A stretch of 29,498 nt of DNA from Hirudo medicinalis (GCA_011800805.1 MPNW01000071.1:58742-88239); one strand, 5' to 3'. Numbered from the stretch's first letter, positions 9,901 to 22,400 are shown. Notes: generated by a model from the letters alone, not told the origin. Program-made: numbers and translations.

Positions 9901-12706
9901 CTAATGCAAATCCTGACGGACGAGCTAATCTAGCAAATGCAACGCAAACTACGACTTACGACGACACTGCAGAACTGAGCGGGTCCCCCAGACGGATAGG
10001 AGGCAAAAGCATTTCTCGAGAGGACAATGTTATTCAGCCTCATCAGGTTCGAAAGTAGGCCTTCCTATATATGGGATGCAAGGATGACAAATTGTAAGCA
10101 ACATCACGATCTGCAGCGATCCTTTGTCGACTACAGACGATGCCGACCGAAACAATTTATATTCGGTTCATCAAAATGCAGAACTGCTACGAGACCTACC
10201 GGCAGTTGGGAAATGTTGTTTCCCTCGACATTAAACTCTTCCAAGAGAGTGCAACTGCTCATGGAGTGTGGGATGCTAGACAGTCTGTTGTATCTGGAAA
10301 AATAAAGTTGTATTTGTATTTGTTGGTCGTCAAATCGCATCGACGACATCCCAGATGATCGGGTTAGAACGTAATAAATCAACGTCGAATGTCATGGCTA
10401 CTGGCAGAACCCTACCTAACTCCGAGTCGAGCGATGTTGCAGAGGTTGCCGATGGATTCGGGGACGTCCAAGAGTTCGTTGTGCTGTAAGTCCAAGTTGG
10501 TGATGGCCCGACAGTTGCCGATCTCTGCCGATCAAATGGTTCGCGATGCTCAGTCTTCAGTTAAATCTTATTTAATCATTTTGAAACTCAAAAATTCTAC
10601 AAATACGTAAAAGTTTTTGGCACAAGAGTTGGGGGACATTTATTAAAGGCTGATTGAAAACTGATAATGATTAAAATTTAAAAAAAAACACCTTATGGAT
10701 GAGAATAAAAAAGTCACAAACATTTCAATGATTTGTTATTATTATTAAATAACTTACTGTCAATCCGAGCACAAAGCCAAAACAAAAAGAACGAACGAAC
10801 GAACGACAGCAATTCAAAAACAAGCATGTTGATCGGATGCAGAAAACGGAACACGTTCAGCTGGGAAATCATAACAATCACGATGCTCGCTATCTCCAAC
10901 CTTCGGGAAGGTGTTCCAGGTGGTTATGGGAGACATCGAACGTGGTGAGATGGACCAGTTCTCCAATGGCATGAGGCAATTCTTTGATCTTGTTTTCACG
11001 CAGACTCAGGCTTATTAGGTTCTTTAAGAGAATCATTCAAACCATAAGTTGCAATCCAATCAGTCTCTAATGTCTTTGCACCGATCACAATACGAAGAAT
11101 GCAAATACAATGTAATATTAATAAATTTAAATTAATGAATAAGATTTAACGTAGTCAGCAGAATAATGCCCCACCTTCAAATGCCTGATCCTGTCGTCGA
11201 CGACTCTGATGCGATTAAACCTCAGGAACAACTGAGTCAAGGACGTCAGCTTGTATACTACTGGAGGTATCTTTAAGTACAAAATACAGTAGCAAAACAT
11301 CACCTCCAAATAAATTTAATATTATTACTCATCATCTTTCATTGTTTACCAGTCAAAATGGCTTTAAAAATCGTTCAAAATGTTAGCTTCAGTAAAAAGT
11401 ACTGCGAAAGAATGCCGAATCTGAGAAACACAAAAAAAAACCTCGTTCAGTTTGTTGTGTCTCAAATCGAGCAGTTTGAGCTTCGTGAGGTTTTCCATGG
11501 AGTCGGGAAGACTCGTAAGGGAGTTCTCACTGAAAGCCAGAGTTTCCAGGTTGTAAAGGTAGCCCATCTCGTTGGGCAACGAAACCAACTTGTTGCCATA
11601 GCAATAAAGCTCTTTTAATTGGGAAAGCTGAATAAAATAAGCCAAAATTAACGGCAAATTTTCCGCTCGACGTCATAAGCTTCACGTGATCGATCGATCG
11701 TCCACTTACATCTTTTATGGAGGAAGGCAATGTTGTTAACTGGAATCAAAAAATTGTTTTTAAAAAGCTGAAAACTCGAGTAAATGTATATAAATTATAC
11801 AACAAATAATTGTTATATATATTTTGGCGTTACATATTACCTAATATAATATTATTATTATTATCATTACTATTGTTGTTATAGAATTAAGAAGGAGAAC
11901 GTCTTCCTTACCTGCTGTCTGCTCAAGTCAAGCCTGATGTTACAAGGATCATCCCTACACTTCTGCAGGATTTTTGAGACATCCTGGTAGGAAAGCATTC
12001 ATTTTTGTTAACCCATTTAAATTCCTCAAATCCTGACGCACCACAAATTGTACGAAGAAAAATACATTATTTTAAAGCCAATTTGAATTCAAATCAGATT
12101 TCAGCCACAAAACAACTGCAAATTTAAAAGCAAAATAACATATTTAGTACTTCAATAGAAGCAACATGTATGTTTTTAAATTGAATTTAACCATAATAGC
12201 TTGACGCTCCACGAAGTGCAAACAAAACCAAAGCGTAGAAAACGAGTACTGACGACTTCGGTCTTTTTCCGTTTGTTCTGCTTCTTAATTTTGGTTCCAG
12301 ACTCTTGAATGACGACGTGTTTCTGTCCGGGTTCCACGGTCGTCCGACTCTGTCGCGAGGCAAATTCAAACATAAACAACAATAATGGAAAAAAATCCCT
12401 CCTCGAATTGGGATCAATTAATTAGGAGAAGACTGTTACTTTGACTTCGGTTCGCATATTGGACGACGGGGTGGAAGATGTCGAATCGCTCTGACAGGCT
12501 GTCGCTTCTTCGACCGGACATTGAACGTTTTGGAGTTCTCTACTTAATTCCTGTAGGTTGATCGTAGCGGGTTCGGAATCGACGGTGCCGAGAGACATGT
12601 TTTTGCCGGAAACGACGGTGTACTGGGTCCCGTTGTAGTCCGCGAGACGTGCCCCTTTCTCTTTGTCTTGATCTTGTGGTAGTTTTGTACTACCCCTACG
12701 ATTCAT
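6909..12706 (-). CDS. shoc2: SHOC2 (Sur-8/Soc-2), leucine-rich-repeat Ras scaffold, 16 exons
   Basis: SHOC2 binds active MRAS/RAS and the PP1 phosphatase to dephosphorylate RAF and raise MAPK signalling. Exons whose phases join: 12706-12440, 12349-12254, 11983-11912, 11739-11710, 11627-11442, 11270-11175, 11021-10901, 10524-10416, 10293-10200, 10064-9960, 9607-9493, 8671-8547, 7986-7899, 7739-7670, 7459-7392 and 7129-6960 or onward. The product has about 604 residues before the tail (human 582). The LRR array matches SHOC2 repeat by repeat, for example [49 protein letters not shown] and [13 protein letters not shown]. The N-terminal ~120 residues are polar, low in complexity and poorly conserved, as in the family. 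The start is supported by an in-frame TGA 16 codons upstream. Exon 2 borders are the least certain. Reading through after VIQ adds 16 residues to the stop at 6909; the C-terminus known from other animals was not found. Confidence 0.93.
8280..8350. repeat. TTA/ATT microsatellite in a SHOC2 intron
   Basis: ATT/TTA triplets interrupted by AATTATTAATT blocks lie in the intron between the SHOC2 exons at 8671-8547 and 7986-7899. Confidence 0.8.
10785..10806. repeat. GAAC tetranucleotide run in a SHOC2 intron
   Basis: About four tandem GAAC units sit in the intron between the SHOC2 exons at 11021-10901 and 10524-10416. Confidence 0.75.
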
Positions 12707-14900
12707 AACTTGAGAACGAAATTTTGGTGATTGATACTTAGGCGAGAGAGTTCACGATAGCATTTGGGAGTTAACTTCGAAAACAGACCAGATCTTTTTC
12801 AAATTGAACCTTTAGGCATGACTCTCAATAAAAACATAGATCCTGAAATAAATTAACAATTAATTACTTCATCGTGTACTATCTATCAACTCAAGGGTAA
12901 TTGTATAAGTCAATGTCTGTTAAATATTGCGTTATTTCATCACGAAACAGGAAAAGACAAGAAAAACTATTAAGTGTGTATAATTCAGTGAATCGAATGA
13001 ATACTTTCGAACAGCACAAATCTACAAACTTCAAAAAACTGAAAAACTAGGTCCGATGTCATCGATCGAAACAAAATATTTGGCGGATCAGAATCTTGAC
13101 AACATAAACAACTTAATAAAGAACAAGTTGATAAACGAACGATCAGCATCTCTTCCCAATCGGAAGGAAAACAAGATTATGAAGAAGAGAATGTCGATTA
13201 TAATAAACACACACATATAAGCGTACAACGGGCCTTACCAGGGCAGTACTACCAGGTACCATTACGATAAGATGCCTTCGAATGATGGTTAATGAGCTGA
13301 CTAAAAATATTCCACCATCATTGCATTCAAAATTGACAAATAAAATTATTTTTAAATTATTAACTAACAATTTTGCAATAACAATTATTTTTATAAATAT
13401 ATTTATAGACGATTATAATTTTTTACACCACAGACGACCAGGTCTTTAATTTCTTTAGCTTGAGTGACATTTTATAAAAAAATAATTTATATTTTTTTAA
13501 TTTAATAATTTCTATTATTTATACAAGATATTTTTTTAAGTTAAAAATAGTTTACTTTGGTATACCCCAGAAAGTAAATAATGTGTTGATTATGTAACCT
13601 CAAAATGTAATGATTAATTTTTACTTTAATTGAAACAGCGAATAAATTACATAATAAATATTTACGTTTAAATATTAAAAAATAAATAAGTTTTACGATC
13701 AAACTGGTAGTCAAAGATACGTGCACTGGTAATTTTTCCAAAATATTAATTTGGACATTTATAAAAAATTGTTGGATTCAGTAATTCTTTACACTATTTA
13801 AGTTTGTTAATGATTGATTAACATTTTTCATCGTACAACTTTCAATTAACGTTAATTTCTAATGGTTTAATTGTGACGCGATTGGTTTTCTCAAATCCCT
13901 TTGAGAAATTAAAGAAAAAAAAAATTTAATTAAAAAAAAATTATTTAACAGGCATCATAAATATTTACGAAGTTAAAGGTGCAAGATTTTTCCAGAAACT
14001 CATTGGATTTTATTTCAATTGCTTAAGTTTTTGCTTAAACAGCGATGATATTTTTTAGTTGTGCACCATCCCTCACACGATAAGGCGGAATCGGAATCAG
14101 TTATCCCGAATTTTAGTAGTATGTATGTATGTTAGATCATCAGAACTATTTATTTTATTCTTTCCATGCGCAAACTATTAGCATTACAATAACATCGTTT
14201 TTCTCTAATGCAGTATGCATTTGTCGCTTTTAAAGAAACAATTGATATTTATTAGCATACAACATTTAGTTACACGAAGTAAAAAGCAAAATCTTTATTG
14301 TGAAATTTTATGTCGTCAAAAAGATTAATTTCAACCAGCTTAATCGTCACAAATAAACCGCTGGTGCCTTCTTCATTAGATGATTTCGATGAAACACGCT
14401 CATACAATTGAAAAGTAATACAAATAAAATGCACAGCCTAAGTTCGCCCAAACAGGTGAAATATGAGATTGAACTCAGCAAAGTCGTTGATAACTTTTTC
14501 CTTTGAGAAAGCGCGCATAATCATCGTAACACTTGCTTGTGGCAAGCCGATCAAAGGAGTGTCCAAAGTTGTGATTTCGTGCATTTGAACTGATTTCTTT
14601 AGGCGATTGATAGGATAATAATACTAATAATAATAACAACAATAATAATAATAATAAAATCGCTATTGAAGTAAAAAGTCATCAATAAAACTTCAAGAAA
14701 TATTCCTAGCAAAAATACCTACCCTGCAATAAATGAAAGTGGGCGTAAAAATGGAAATATCTAACAAACAAACAAACAAGCCGTCAGGACTAGCGTCGTC
14801 ATTCAATGAGAAATGATTAAAATAAAATAAAAAGAAGGTAAATCGTTTCCTCTCGTCGAAGCTCATACATCAAGCAAAACAACAAATTCTCCAAGACTCC
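12707..14900. other. AT-rich intergenic region between SHOC2 and sFRP
   Basis: This holds the SHOC2 promoter side and the sFRP 3' side. A minus-strand AATAAA at 14299-14294 is a candidate poly(A) signal for sFRP, about 600 bp past its stop. An AAT/AAC microsatellite lies at about 14615-14660. The minus-strand frames at 13143-13370 and 13541-13741 are AT-rich and unlike any known protein. I see no other gene. Confidence 0.5.
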
Positions 14901-17707
14901 TCAGCCACTCATAGTGCTGCACATCTTCTTGTTGTCGGCTGTCAACATCTTCATGGCTTTGTTCAGAATCGTCTGTCCCCTTTTGATCGGCTGAACGAAG
15001 GAGAGCACAAACTTATGACCTTTCTTTCTGCTGCCCATCACGAGAAACTGGTTGTCCTTCAAGGGCTTCTTTCTTGTCTCTGCCTGCTGAGTCTTTTGTT
15101 GTTCAGCGGGCTCACTGGACCGAGGTTCTCTGTTTTTGTGAATGCGCAAAGTAGCAGCAAAAGGACATTCGCATTTGGCATAATCTTGGATCATCCATTC
15201 TCTGGCCATTGTCAGCTGTCTCCTGTTCTCCTCTGGTTTCTTGTAGATCTTCTTTTTGATGTTTGAGATGAGCCTCAAATCCCCATTGACGGCTTCTGTT
15301 CGTTCCACTGTGATCTTAGCCACTGAATAACAATTATCGGATTAGTAAACGATTGCTTGGTTGAGTCTTAAGATTCTGTGACTCGAGTGCAATAATTTAC
15401 GATTCCTCACCGAATTCCGCGTTGCAAAAATTGTCGATGACGTTTTCCATCGATTCAACCGGAGTGCAGACGGAGCATTTGTCGCCTGGAAAATGGAAAA
15501 ATTCTCATCTGAAGCGTGAAAATGTCATTATCAGAAATGAGGCGGCCAACGACATCTTGTGGAATCCATTTTCTTTCTGTGATTACTTCTGCCAGCGATT
15601 TTTCGTCGGCACGTGGACCGAAGATGTCTGCCGTTGAAAGTACGAAAACAAACCGAACGTGCTCAAATATGTGTACATTAAGCTCTCAATTTCTCCTCGC
15701 TATGGCATGAATCCATGCATTTGGGTACATTTCGGTTAATAAGAAAGCCGTCAAATTCAAAATAAACAACTGTCAGTTCGATTTGCAATCAAATAAACAG
15801 AGCACTTAGCCCTGAATTTCGACTTAAATCCCATTACAAGAGATTTTCAGAGGCGATGCGGAAGTTTGTCTAGGAGTCAGTTTGCACCGCGTGAACTCTC
15901 GTGTTCTGAAACCCCATTTTTCGTGGAACAACCTCTCGGAGCAGTTCTTAACGAGCTTCGTGACTACTCTGGCCTGCAAAATGTCGCAAATCACCTATCG
16001 TTCAGAGTCGCATGTCGCTAGGTCAGCAACCGCAACACCACTCAAGCGTTGTTACTTTTCCTCTCCCTCAAAAGATGCCTAGCAATCACTTGTGCACTTA
16101 AACCAATCTTGATTAACGCGAAGTAAAAGCAAGCAATTTGCGAAGAGAAATTTGTAGAATCCATTGTAAGGAGTCGAGCCTATTGAAGTGTTGTTCACAA
16201 AACGCATATAAATAGTTTTCTCAGTGCGTTCATTTAGAATTCATTCCTCTCGGGAATACAATCACCTGACACAACAGAGCAACGCTTAATTAGGCTCGGA
16301 GTAATAGTATTCCACTTTTAACGACTCCGACTCTCGCTAATTTTGAGAAGAAACCAGGAAACCGTTTAGAAGATAAAACAGCAACAGCAACAACAAAAAA
16401 TCCGCAATGAACTCACCGCTATCCAATTCTTTCTCATTTCTTATCCCTATGCAGAGTTGGGTATCGTCTGGGAATTGGTCGCATTCCAAGAATTCTGGCC
16501 ACGGAAAGCCATGCTTGTTCATGCGCTCGACGCAAGAGTTTTTCACCGCCTCGCAGAGGCTCTTGCAAGGGTAGATGGGCTGCTCCATGCACACGGGAGC
16601 AAACATGGAACAGAGGAATATCCTCGTATCTCTGTGACATTTCGACGACCACAGAGGGACCCAGTAGGAAGCTAAAAGTAGATTTGAATACTTATTATTA
16701 CTATACATTGAATGGCTATTGCTTATTTGTTAGCATTATCAATAAGGTTTAAGTTTGTACTAAGCTCTTATTAAATAAAATAATAAATCTCTGACCCTTA
16801 AGTCAAAATCTAGGATGCATGTTTAGGGTCAGGGGTTAAGGTTAGGGTTAGGGTAATGTTAATGTAAATGTTAGGTAATGTACAAACGTCACATAAGTTG
16901 CAGTTGTGATACTAAACTTTCACACAGATGATATCGTCAGAGAAATTCTTCTATTCATAAAAGCCATAAAGGTCAACATGTGTTTTCACAGCAAATCATT
17001 TCGTAAACAGCAATTAAAGTTGTTTACAAGCCTTACAACAATGAACAAATGGTAATTGCAATAAAGCAAACAAACCCACATTGAACTACCGCCTCTAGTT
17101 CGCTGTCATGATCAAGCAGGTTTGGAACTCTCATGCGGTCATAACCCACGCCTCTGCAGAGAGACATGTTGCTCGGGATGTCTACGCACCTTGCTGCCTT
17201 CCTGAACATTCCCCCGTTCCATGCATTGTAATTCCATGGAGATCTATAATCTGCTTCCTTCGGCACGACACTCTTTGCCTTTCCGTTCAAATTGTTGTCG
17301 AACGTTTTGCCTTTTTTCGATTGTTTTTTATTTTCCTTTTGCTTGTTTGGAGAGGTCTTGTTCTTCGAGCTCTTCCCGATTTTGGTCTTACCGTCGGATT
17401 TTGGGCCACCTTCTCGCTTTCTTTTTCTGTTTCTGAAGTCGGTTGAGTGCCGATACACGAAGGATTGATCCGAATTAAGAGGATCTTTTTTTCCTGTCCA
17501 TTCAGAGACAAGGTTGTAACTTCCCCCGAACAGGATTGGCTTTGACGAATCCACAAAATCAATGATTTCTCTTCTCTTTAGCTTTACTTGATTTGTTTTC
17601 GTGGGAAGTTTTCCTATGGTTGATGTTGCAACAACGGATGAAATTCCATTTAAACTGAACATCCAGCTAAACATGGAGAAGAAAATGAGGCCATCCAAGA
17701 GTTTCAT
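14901..17707 (-). CDS. sfrp1/2/5: Secreted frizzled-related protein (sFRP1/2/5 type), four coding exons
   Basis: sFRPs are secreted Wnt modulators with a frizzled cysteine-rich domain (CRD) and a netrin-like (NTR) domain. Coding exons 17707-17080, 16671-16417, 15485-15411 and 15322-14901 join in phase 1 throughout and give 459 residues. Residues 1-20 are a hydrophobic signal peptide. Residues 92-150 are Lys/Arg/Asn-rich. The CRD (about 174-288) has ten cysteines in family order, from CVDIP to QLC, with PIYPCKSLCEAVKNSC and FPWPEFLECDQFP typical of sFRP1/2/5. The NTR part (about 298-445) has six cysteines (CSVC, NFC, KCEC and a late MC) and FLVMG. Oddities are the roughly 150-residue spacer before the CRD and a polar insertion of about 30 residues in the NTR domain between KCEC and FLVMG; family members are usually near 300 residues. 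A frizzled receptor is excluded because there are no transmembrane segments. Confidence 0.93.
16826..16880. repeat. Short interstitial telomere-like repeat
   Basis: The plus strand reads GGTTAGGGTTAGGG, flanked by degenerate GGGTTAAGG and GTTAGG copies, inside the first coding intron of the sFRP gene. It is too short to be a chromosome end. Confidence 0.6.
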
Positions 17708-17735
17708 CTTTGACTTTTTATCTTTTTTTTTATCT

Positions 17736-18239
17736 TTAGTTTTCCTGATAATAAAATGTAGTTACAATTGAACAAACCATAAAATGAATAAAAATCATCG
17801 ATAAATTTCAGGACCGCGCAATAAATTGTAAATAAAATAATAGTCCTCTAAATTAAAACAAGATATCGACAATCAAATAATTGATTCAACAGTAACCACT
17901 AAGGTCCGAATACAAACGGAGATTCAAATCTTCAGAGACAAACCAAATAATGTGTCGTACAGTCACAAAATGAAATCTGAATGCAAGTAATTTCAAACAG
18001 CCTTTTCATATCTTCATCACTCGATCGTAAGATTAAACGATTAAAAAGATAATTTTATCTCGAAAATGACAAAAATCTCATTAAACCAACTTGTTATGAC
18101 TTGTCTCAACACTCGCTTTCAACAAACAATCGAAAGTTCAAGCAAAGCGCTCTCACCTTATTTAAGAGAAGCGCTCCACAAAGCATGGACACGACGCAGA
18201 TTATACAGAGCGTCTAAGCGCCAAAAGGAACCTTATATA
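17736..18239 (-). promoter_or_regulatory. Probable sFRP promoter, 5' UTR exon and short upstream ORF
   Basis: On the minus strand TATATAAG (18239-18232) is a good TATA box, placing transcription start near 18210. A donor AAG/GTGAGA ends a small exon at 18157, and an acceptor TTATTATCAG/GAAAAC resumes at 17744, 37 bp before the sFRP ATG at 17707. The UTR exon has an ATG at 18186; spliced, it gives a 12-codon upstream ORF ending at TAA 17738-17736. The donor lies at the edge of a stem-loop (arms 18146-18154 and 18066+100 to 18175, that is AGCGCTCTC against GAG-A-AGCGCT at 18166-18175). This is inference from signals only. Confidence 0.45.
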
Positions 18240-19457
18240 CTTCCTACCCCGTCGGGACAAGCGAAGGCTGCCCACGGGACTTAATGACGTAACGTAACAG
18301 TGCCCTTAGGGAAGTTTTGACACCTGGCTAATTAACATGATTACATACTTCGTAATTGGTGTCTAACAATGGGCAAAGAAGACCTCATACCTGCTTCTGG
18401 ATTTTTAGTTCAAAGTAGAGTTAATTTGTTAGTCATTGGTTGGGAAAAGCAAACCTGGCGATGGGGAAGAGCATTGTCAAAAGGATTTCTTCATCCCCTA
18501 TTTCGTCCTACTCAAAGTGAATAAACATGTCTTTAATCAACATCGCTCGCTTTGGAAATTGTTATTGTACCGCTGTTGTTCGTTATTATTATTGTTATTA
18601 TTATTATTATTATTATTGTTATTATTAATGTTGCTGATGCTGTTGTTATGAGCTTAATTGCCAATTAGTATTCACGACAGAAGGTCTTTGAAATACCGCA
18701 ATCGAGTTCAGAGGAGATTTTTTTTAGAAAGCATTTATAAGCAAGTAATTGAGTGAATTGAAGTGATTATGATGTCTAATTCTTTGATGGCGATTAAGGA
18801 AATCTTAATTACTTAATAACAATTATTTACAGTTTCATCGAGAGCTAAAATGTCGAATCTATCTGCCAAGTTTCTCGGAAGCCATTTGTTGAGCTCGAAA
18901 AAGGTGTTCCGAATAAAGGCACAGCGTGAGTTTGAGAGTTCAATGGAAATTGAATGATACGAAAATGATTTGAGTTGAGTAAATGAGGCTTGAGCAATTA
19001 ATTCGAATCCATGTTTGTTTCGAAAGAATTCGCAACTTAAAAACTGTTTTTATTTGTCAACAAAATATGTAATAATGAAATGTCTTGGAAAACTTGGAAT
19101 TGTCCTCTTGTAAAGAGTAATGGATACCTTTACACTTTACAAATGAACTTTCATCGCATGCCGTCGAGAATGTTATTATTATTAACAACTGTTAATTTTC
19201 CGTGACAATGTAAATGAATTGTTCTGATTAACGGGGGCAGATCAAACACAAACATTATGCGTCTCTTTGGTTTAAAAATATCCTCACGTCATGACATTTC
19301 TCAATTATTTCCACACCTTTTACGTTTACTGAGGGTAAAACGAAACGAGCTAAAAATCTTTTTTTCTTTAAACAAAACGCACAAAGTTAATGGTATTTTA
19401 CATAAATAGACAACAAAACAAAAAACAGCGCAACAATATCAACAACACTTCAACATT
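18240..19457. other. Intergenic region between sFRP and the ETS gene
   Basis: A TTA/TTG microsatellite occupies about 18578-18630. A minus-strand AATAAA at 19054-19049 is a possible poly(A) signal for the ETS gene, about 400 bp past its stop. No exon is recognisable. Confidence 0.5.
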
Positions 19458-22400
19458 TTAAAAAGCCAAAGTCTTCCAATTCACCGCCCTCGGTCCAAAC
19501 CTGAAACACAGCCTTTTTGGGTATTTTCCATCGCCTGGAAGGTCCGCCATTGAACCGGAAGTCTTGCACCATCTGCCGAATGGAACGGAATTTCTTTTGA
19601 TCGCAAACATAATTTTATGAAATATGTCTAGATCTCACGACAAATAATAAATTAATTAAAAATTTGATACAGCTTCCGCGATATTGTCTTAAAATGTCAC
19701 TACCTCAAAAACTACACGTCGGTAAGAATGATTGCATAACAATTGTTTTCACACAACTACAACATATCGTAGGAAATCAACATGTGACACGGGTTCCGTT
19801 TTTCAACGACATTTATTGCAGGTAACATTGCCATATTGTCTCAATTGACATTAATGTTATTAATAATAACAAGAATTGTTTTAGAATTATATTAGAATTA
19901 TTTTAAAATATGATAATTAGTATTGTGTTTATATTTGTGGGTGGCCTGCAATTATTTAACCCCATTAAAGTTGTACTTTCAAATGGTCAGTCAGTTAAAC
20001 TGATCAATGTTCTGAGCCATTCTGAACCAAAATTCTGAACCAAAAAACAAAAAAGCCCAAAATTCACGGTATATCCCAAGGGAATATAATTCCCTTCTAG
20101 GGGATAACGTGTTCGATCAATTGAAGATCAGCCCTGATGGGCTTTGAGGATTTTCCTCATAAATTTTATGAAATGCCTGCCGTTATCGTTGGAGGGGAAT
20201 TTATTCAAGTGAGACCTGTAATTGTACCCATCTTGTTTGTGCAATCTTGCTTATGCATGATCATTGATCAACCTAACTTAACATTTCATAGCTTTCGACC
20301 TAAAAGATGATCTCAAAATACGGTTACCATGACTTAACTTTGGTTGTTACTCACAATGAAAATGACAATTTAAAGGCACAAGACCAAGGCAACAGCTGCA
20401 TGTGTATGTTATGTATACGGTTTTCTGGTGATCGTTCCAAGTGCGACAGGATTATTGACAGGAATGAACTTTTATAACCTTAGGGCTCTGCTCAGCTTTT
20501 CAAAGGTCATCTTGTTGCTCGACTTGTGCTGGCCCCAGAGAAACGCAACCTCTTTCGAGTTGACGATTCTGAACACGCCCAGCTCTTTATTCTCCCACTG
20601 TATGATCTTATCTTTGCCCATGCCCTTGCTATTCTTGAGGAGATGACAGATGAACTCCCATAGATGTTTGGCTTTCGATGCTGTGGGTGATGAAAAGTTG
20701 TAATCAGTAAAATCAATCATTCAATCAATCAATCCAACAATTCCAGCAGGAATTAAAATCATGAAGATCCATCTTTCAATGATGGTGAGGATGATTCGTA
20801 TCTCAGTCTAACGACGTAACAATGTCGGCGCAGAAACATTCGAAAATGACATCTCCAACATCGGCCCCAAGAAAGTGTCGCATTGTTCCATTAAACAAAG
20901 AAGCGTAATAAAAAACAGAAAAATGCGATTAAGCATCTTCAATAAATCTTTCAAGTTGATGTTATGGTAATGTGAGTAGTATTTCTTCATAATAAGTGAT
21001 TAATCGCTTTCGGAGTAAATTTGCAAATACCACCCTGAAACAATTTTCCATTAAATGCACAGGTCTACGTATACATTCATCCATACCTAAAGAAGTCACC
21101 TCATCCACGTTTCCGTCTCATGCACATTCTCATTTGGATTTTTATTCATTTCGTTTGTTTTAAACATTTACTCAATTGTTCATCTACGTAAGTGGCCCGC
21201 TTAGCGGGATGTGAATCCCTTTAGGTTTTTTGCCTTTGAACATTTTTTTTTGCATTTCAATTGTCTTCGCATTTTAGTTTTTGTTTGAAAAGGATGTTTG
21301 ATGTTCATGAAATAAAATAAAATAGAATCAAATCAAATCTCAGTGACAAGAAAATCGACCGGTCCACATGGCTTATTTTGAGAGTAAGCTAAATAAGCAA
21401 AGCTCTCAAGTTAGACGTCAAGATAAGAAATTTGACGAATTCTAAGCTTTATGTTTACTCAGATGCCTTAAAGATATTGGTTAAACAAGTGTTACGTCGC
21501 CGTAACGTTGAGTCACAGAGCATAGAACATTATTTTTCCTAAATTATGATTTTTTTTTAGATGATTTTGAAAGCGATTGTTACAAGGTTTTGCTTTTCCT
21601 AATTTGTTAATTTTATAATTAAATATTAAGCAGCTTACTTTCATGAATCTTTTTATAAGGTGGTTGTTCTACATCATTTGTGGACGACAGACTCTTTTTC
21701 AGGCTCTTTGGCGGCCTTCCTCGCTTAACCGTTCTCAAGTGGAGTGGATCCCTGAAAATTGAAAAAGTTAATTTTTAAGTAATTAAAATAATAAAAAAAA
21801 CTACTACACATACAATTGCTTATTAATTATAATAGTTGCAATTATTACTAATTTTCGTAAAATTATTTTAATCTTGTTAAGTTTTCAGTAAATCAAAGTG
21901 GTCCCATTGAGGTCATAATTGCTTGAAAATAGCTTAATTGCACTTCTCTGATAGGGGATTTGAAATCGCTCTGTAGTTTACCCTTGCAAGGCTAAGTATT
22001 AAATTGGACAAGGTTTGTTTACCTAGGACGGGCTGAAATATGTTTTCATAGAGACTTTTCTCAAAAGCTGGATTGCAAAAGCCAATGTGGCTTGTACCAA
22101 AAGATCACAACACTAGCACAACAAGGTACATACTTTTGAGTGATTGATTGAGCAGGAAATAAATTCGGACCATCTGAAATAAACATGATCGCTTATTTAT
22201 TTAACTTGGTTGTTAAAGGCCAGTTTCACCTAGGTAACAGTTAATCAACAGTGACATTTAAAAGCAAAATAATCGAAAGTGTTGAAATATAGTCACGCAT
22301 TGAAAGCCAACATTTTGCTCGACAAAAAAATTCTTAGTTAAATTCATTGTCTGCTTGAGAGGGGCCCGAGTCAGGACTTTCTGACGGCAAGCTTCCGCAA

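Noticed and set aside
17108..17446. 112-codon plus-strand frame
   Set aside because: It is antisense to the first sFRP coding exon, whose signal peptide and CRD identify the true strand.
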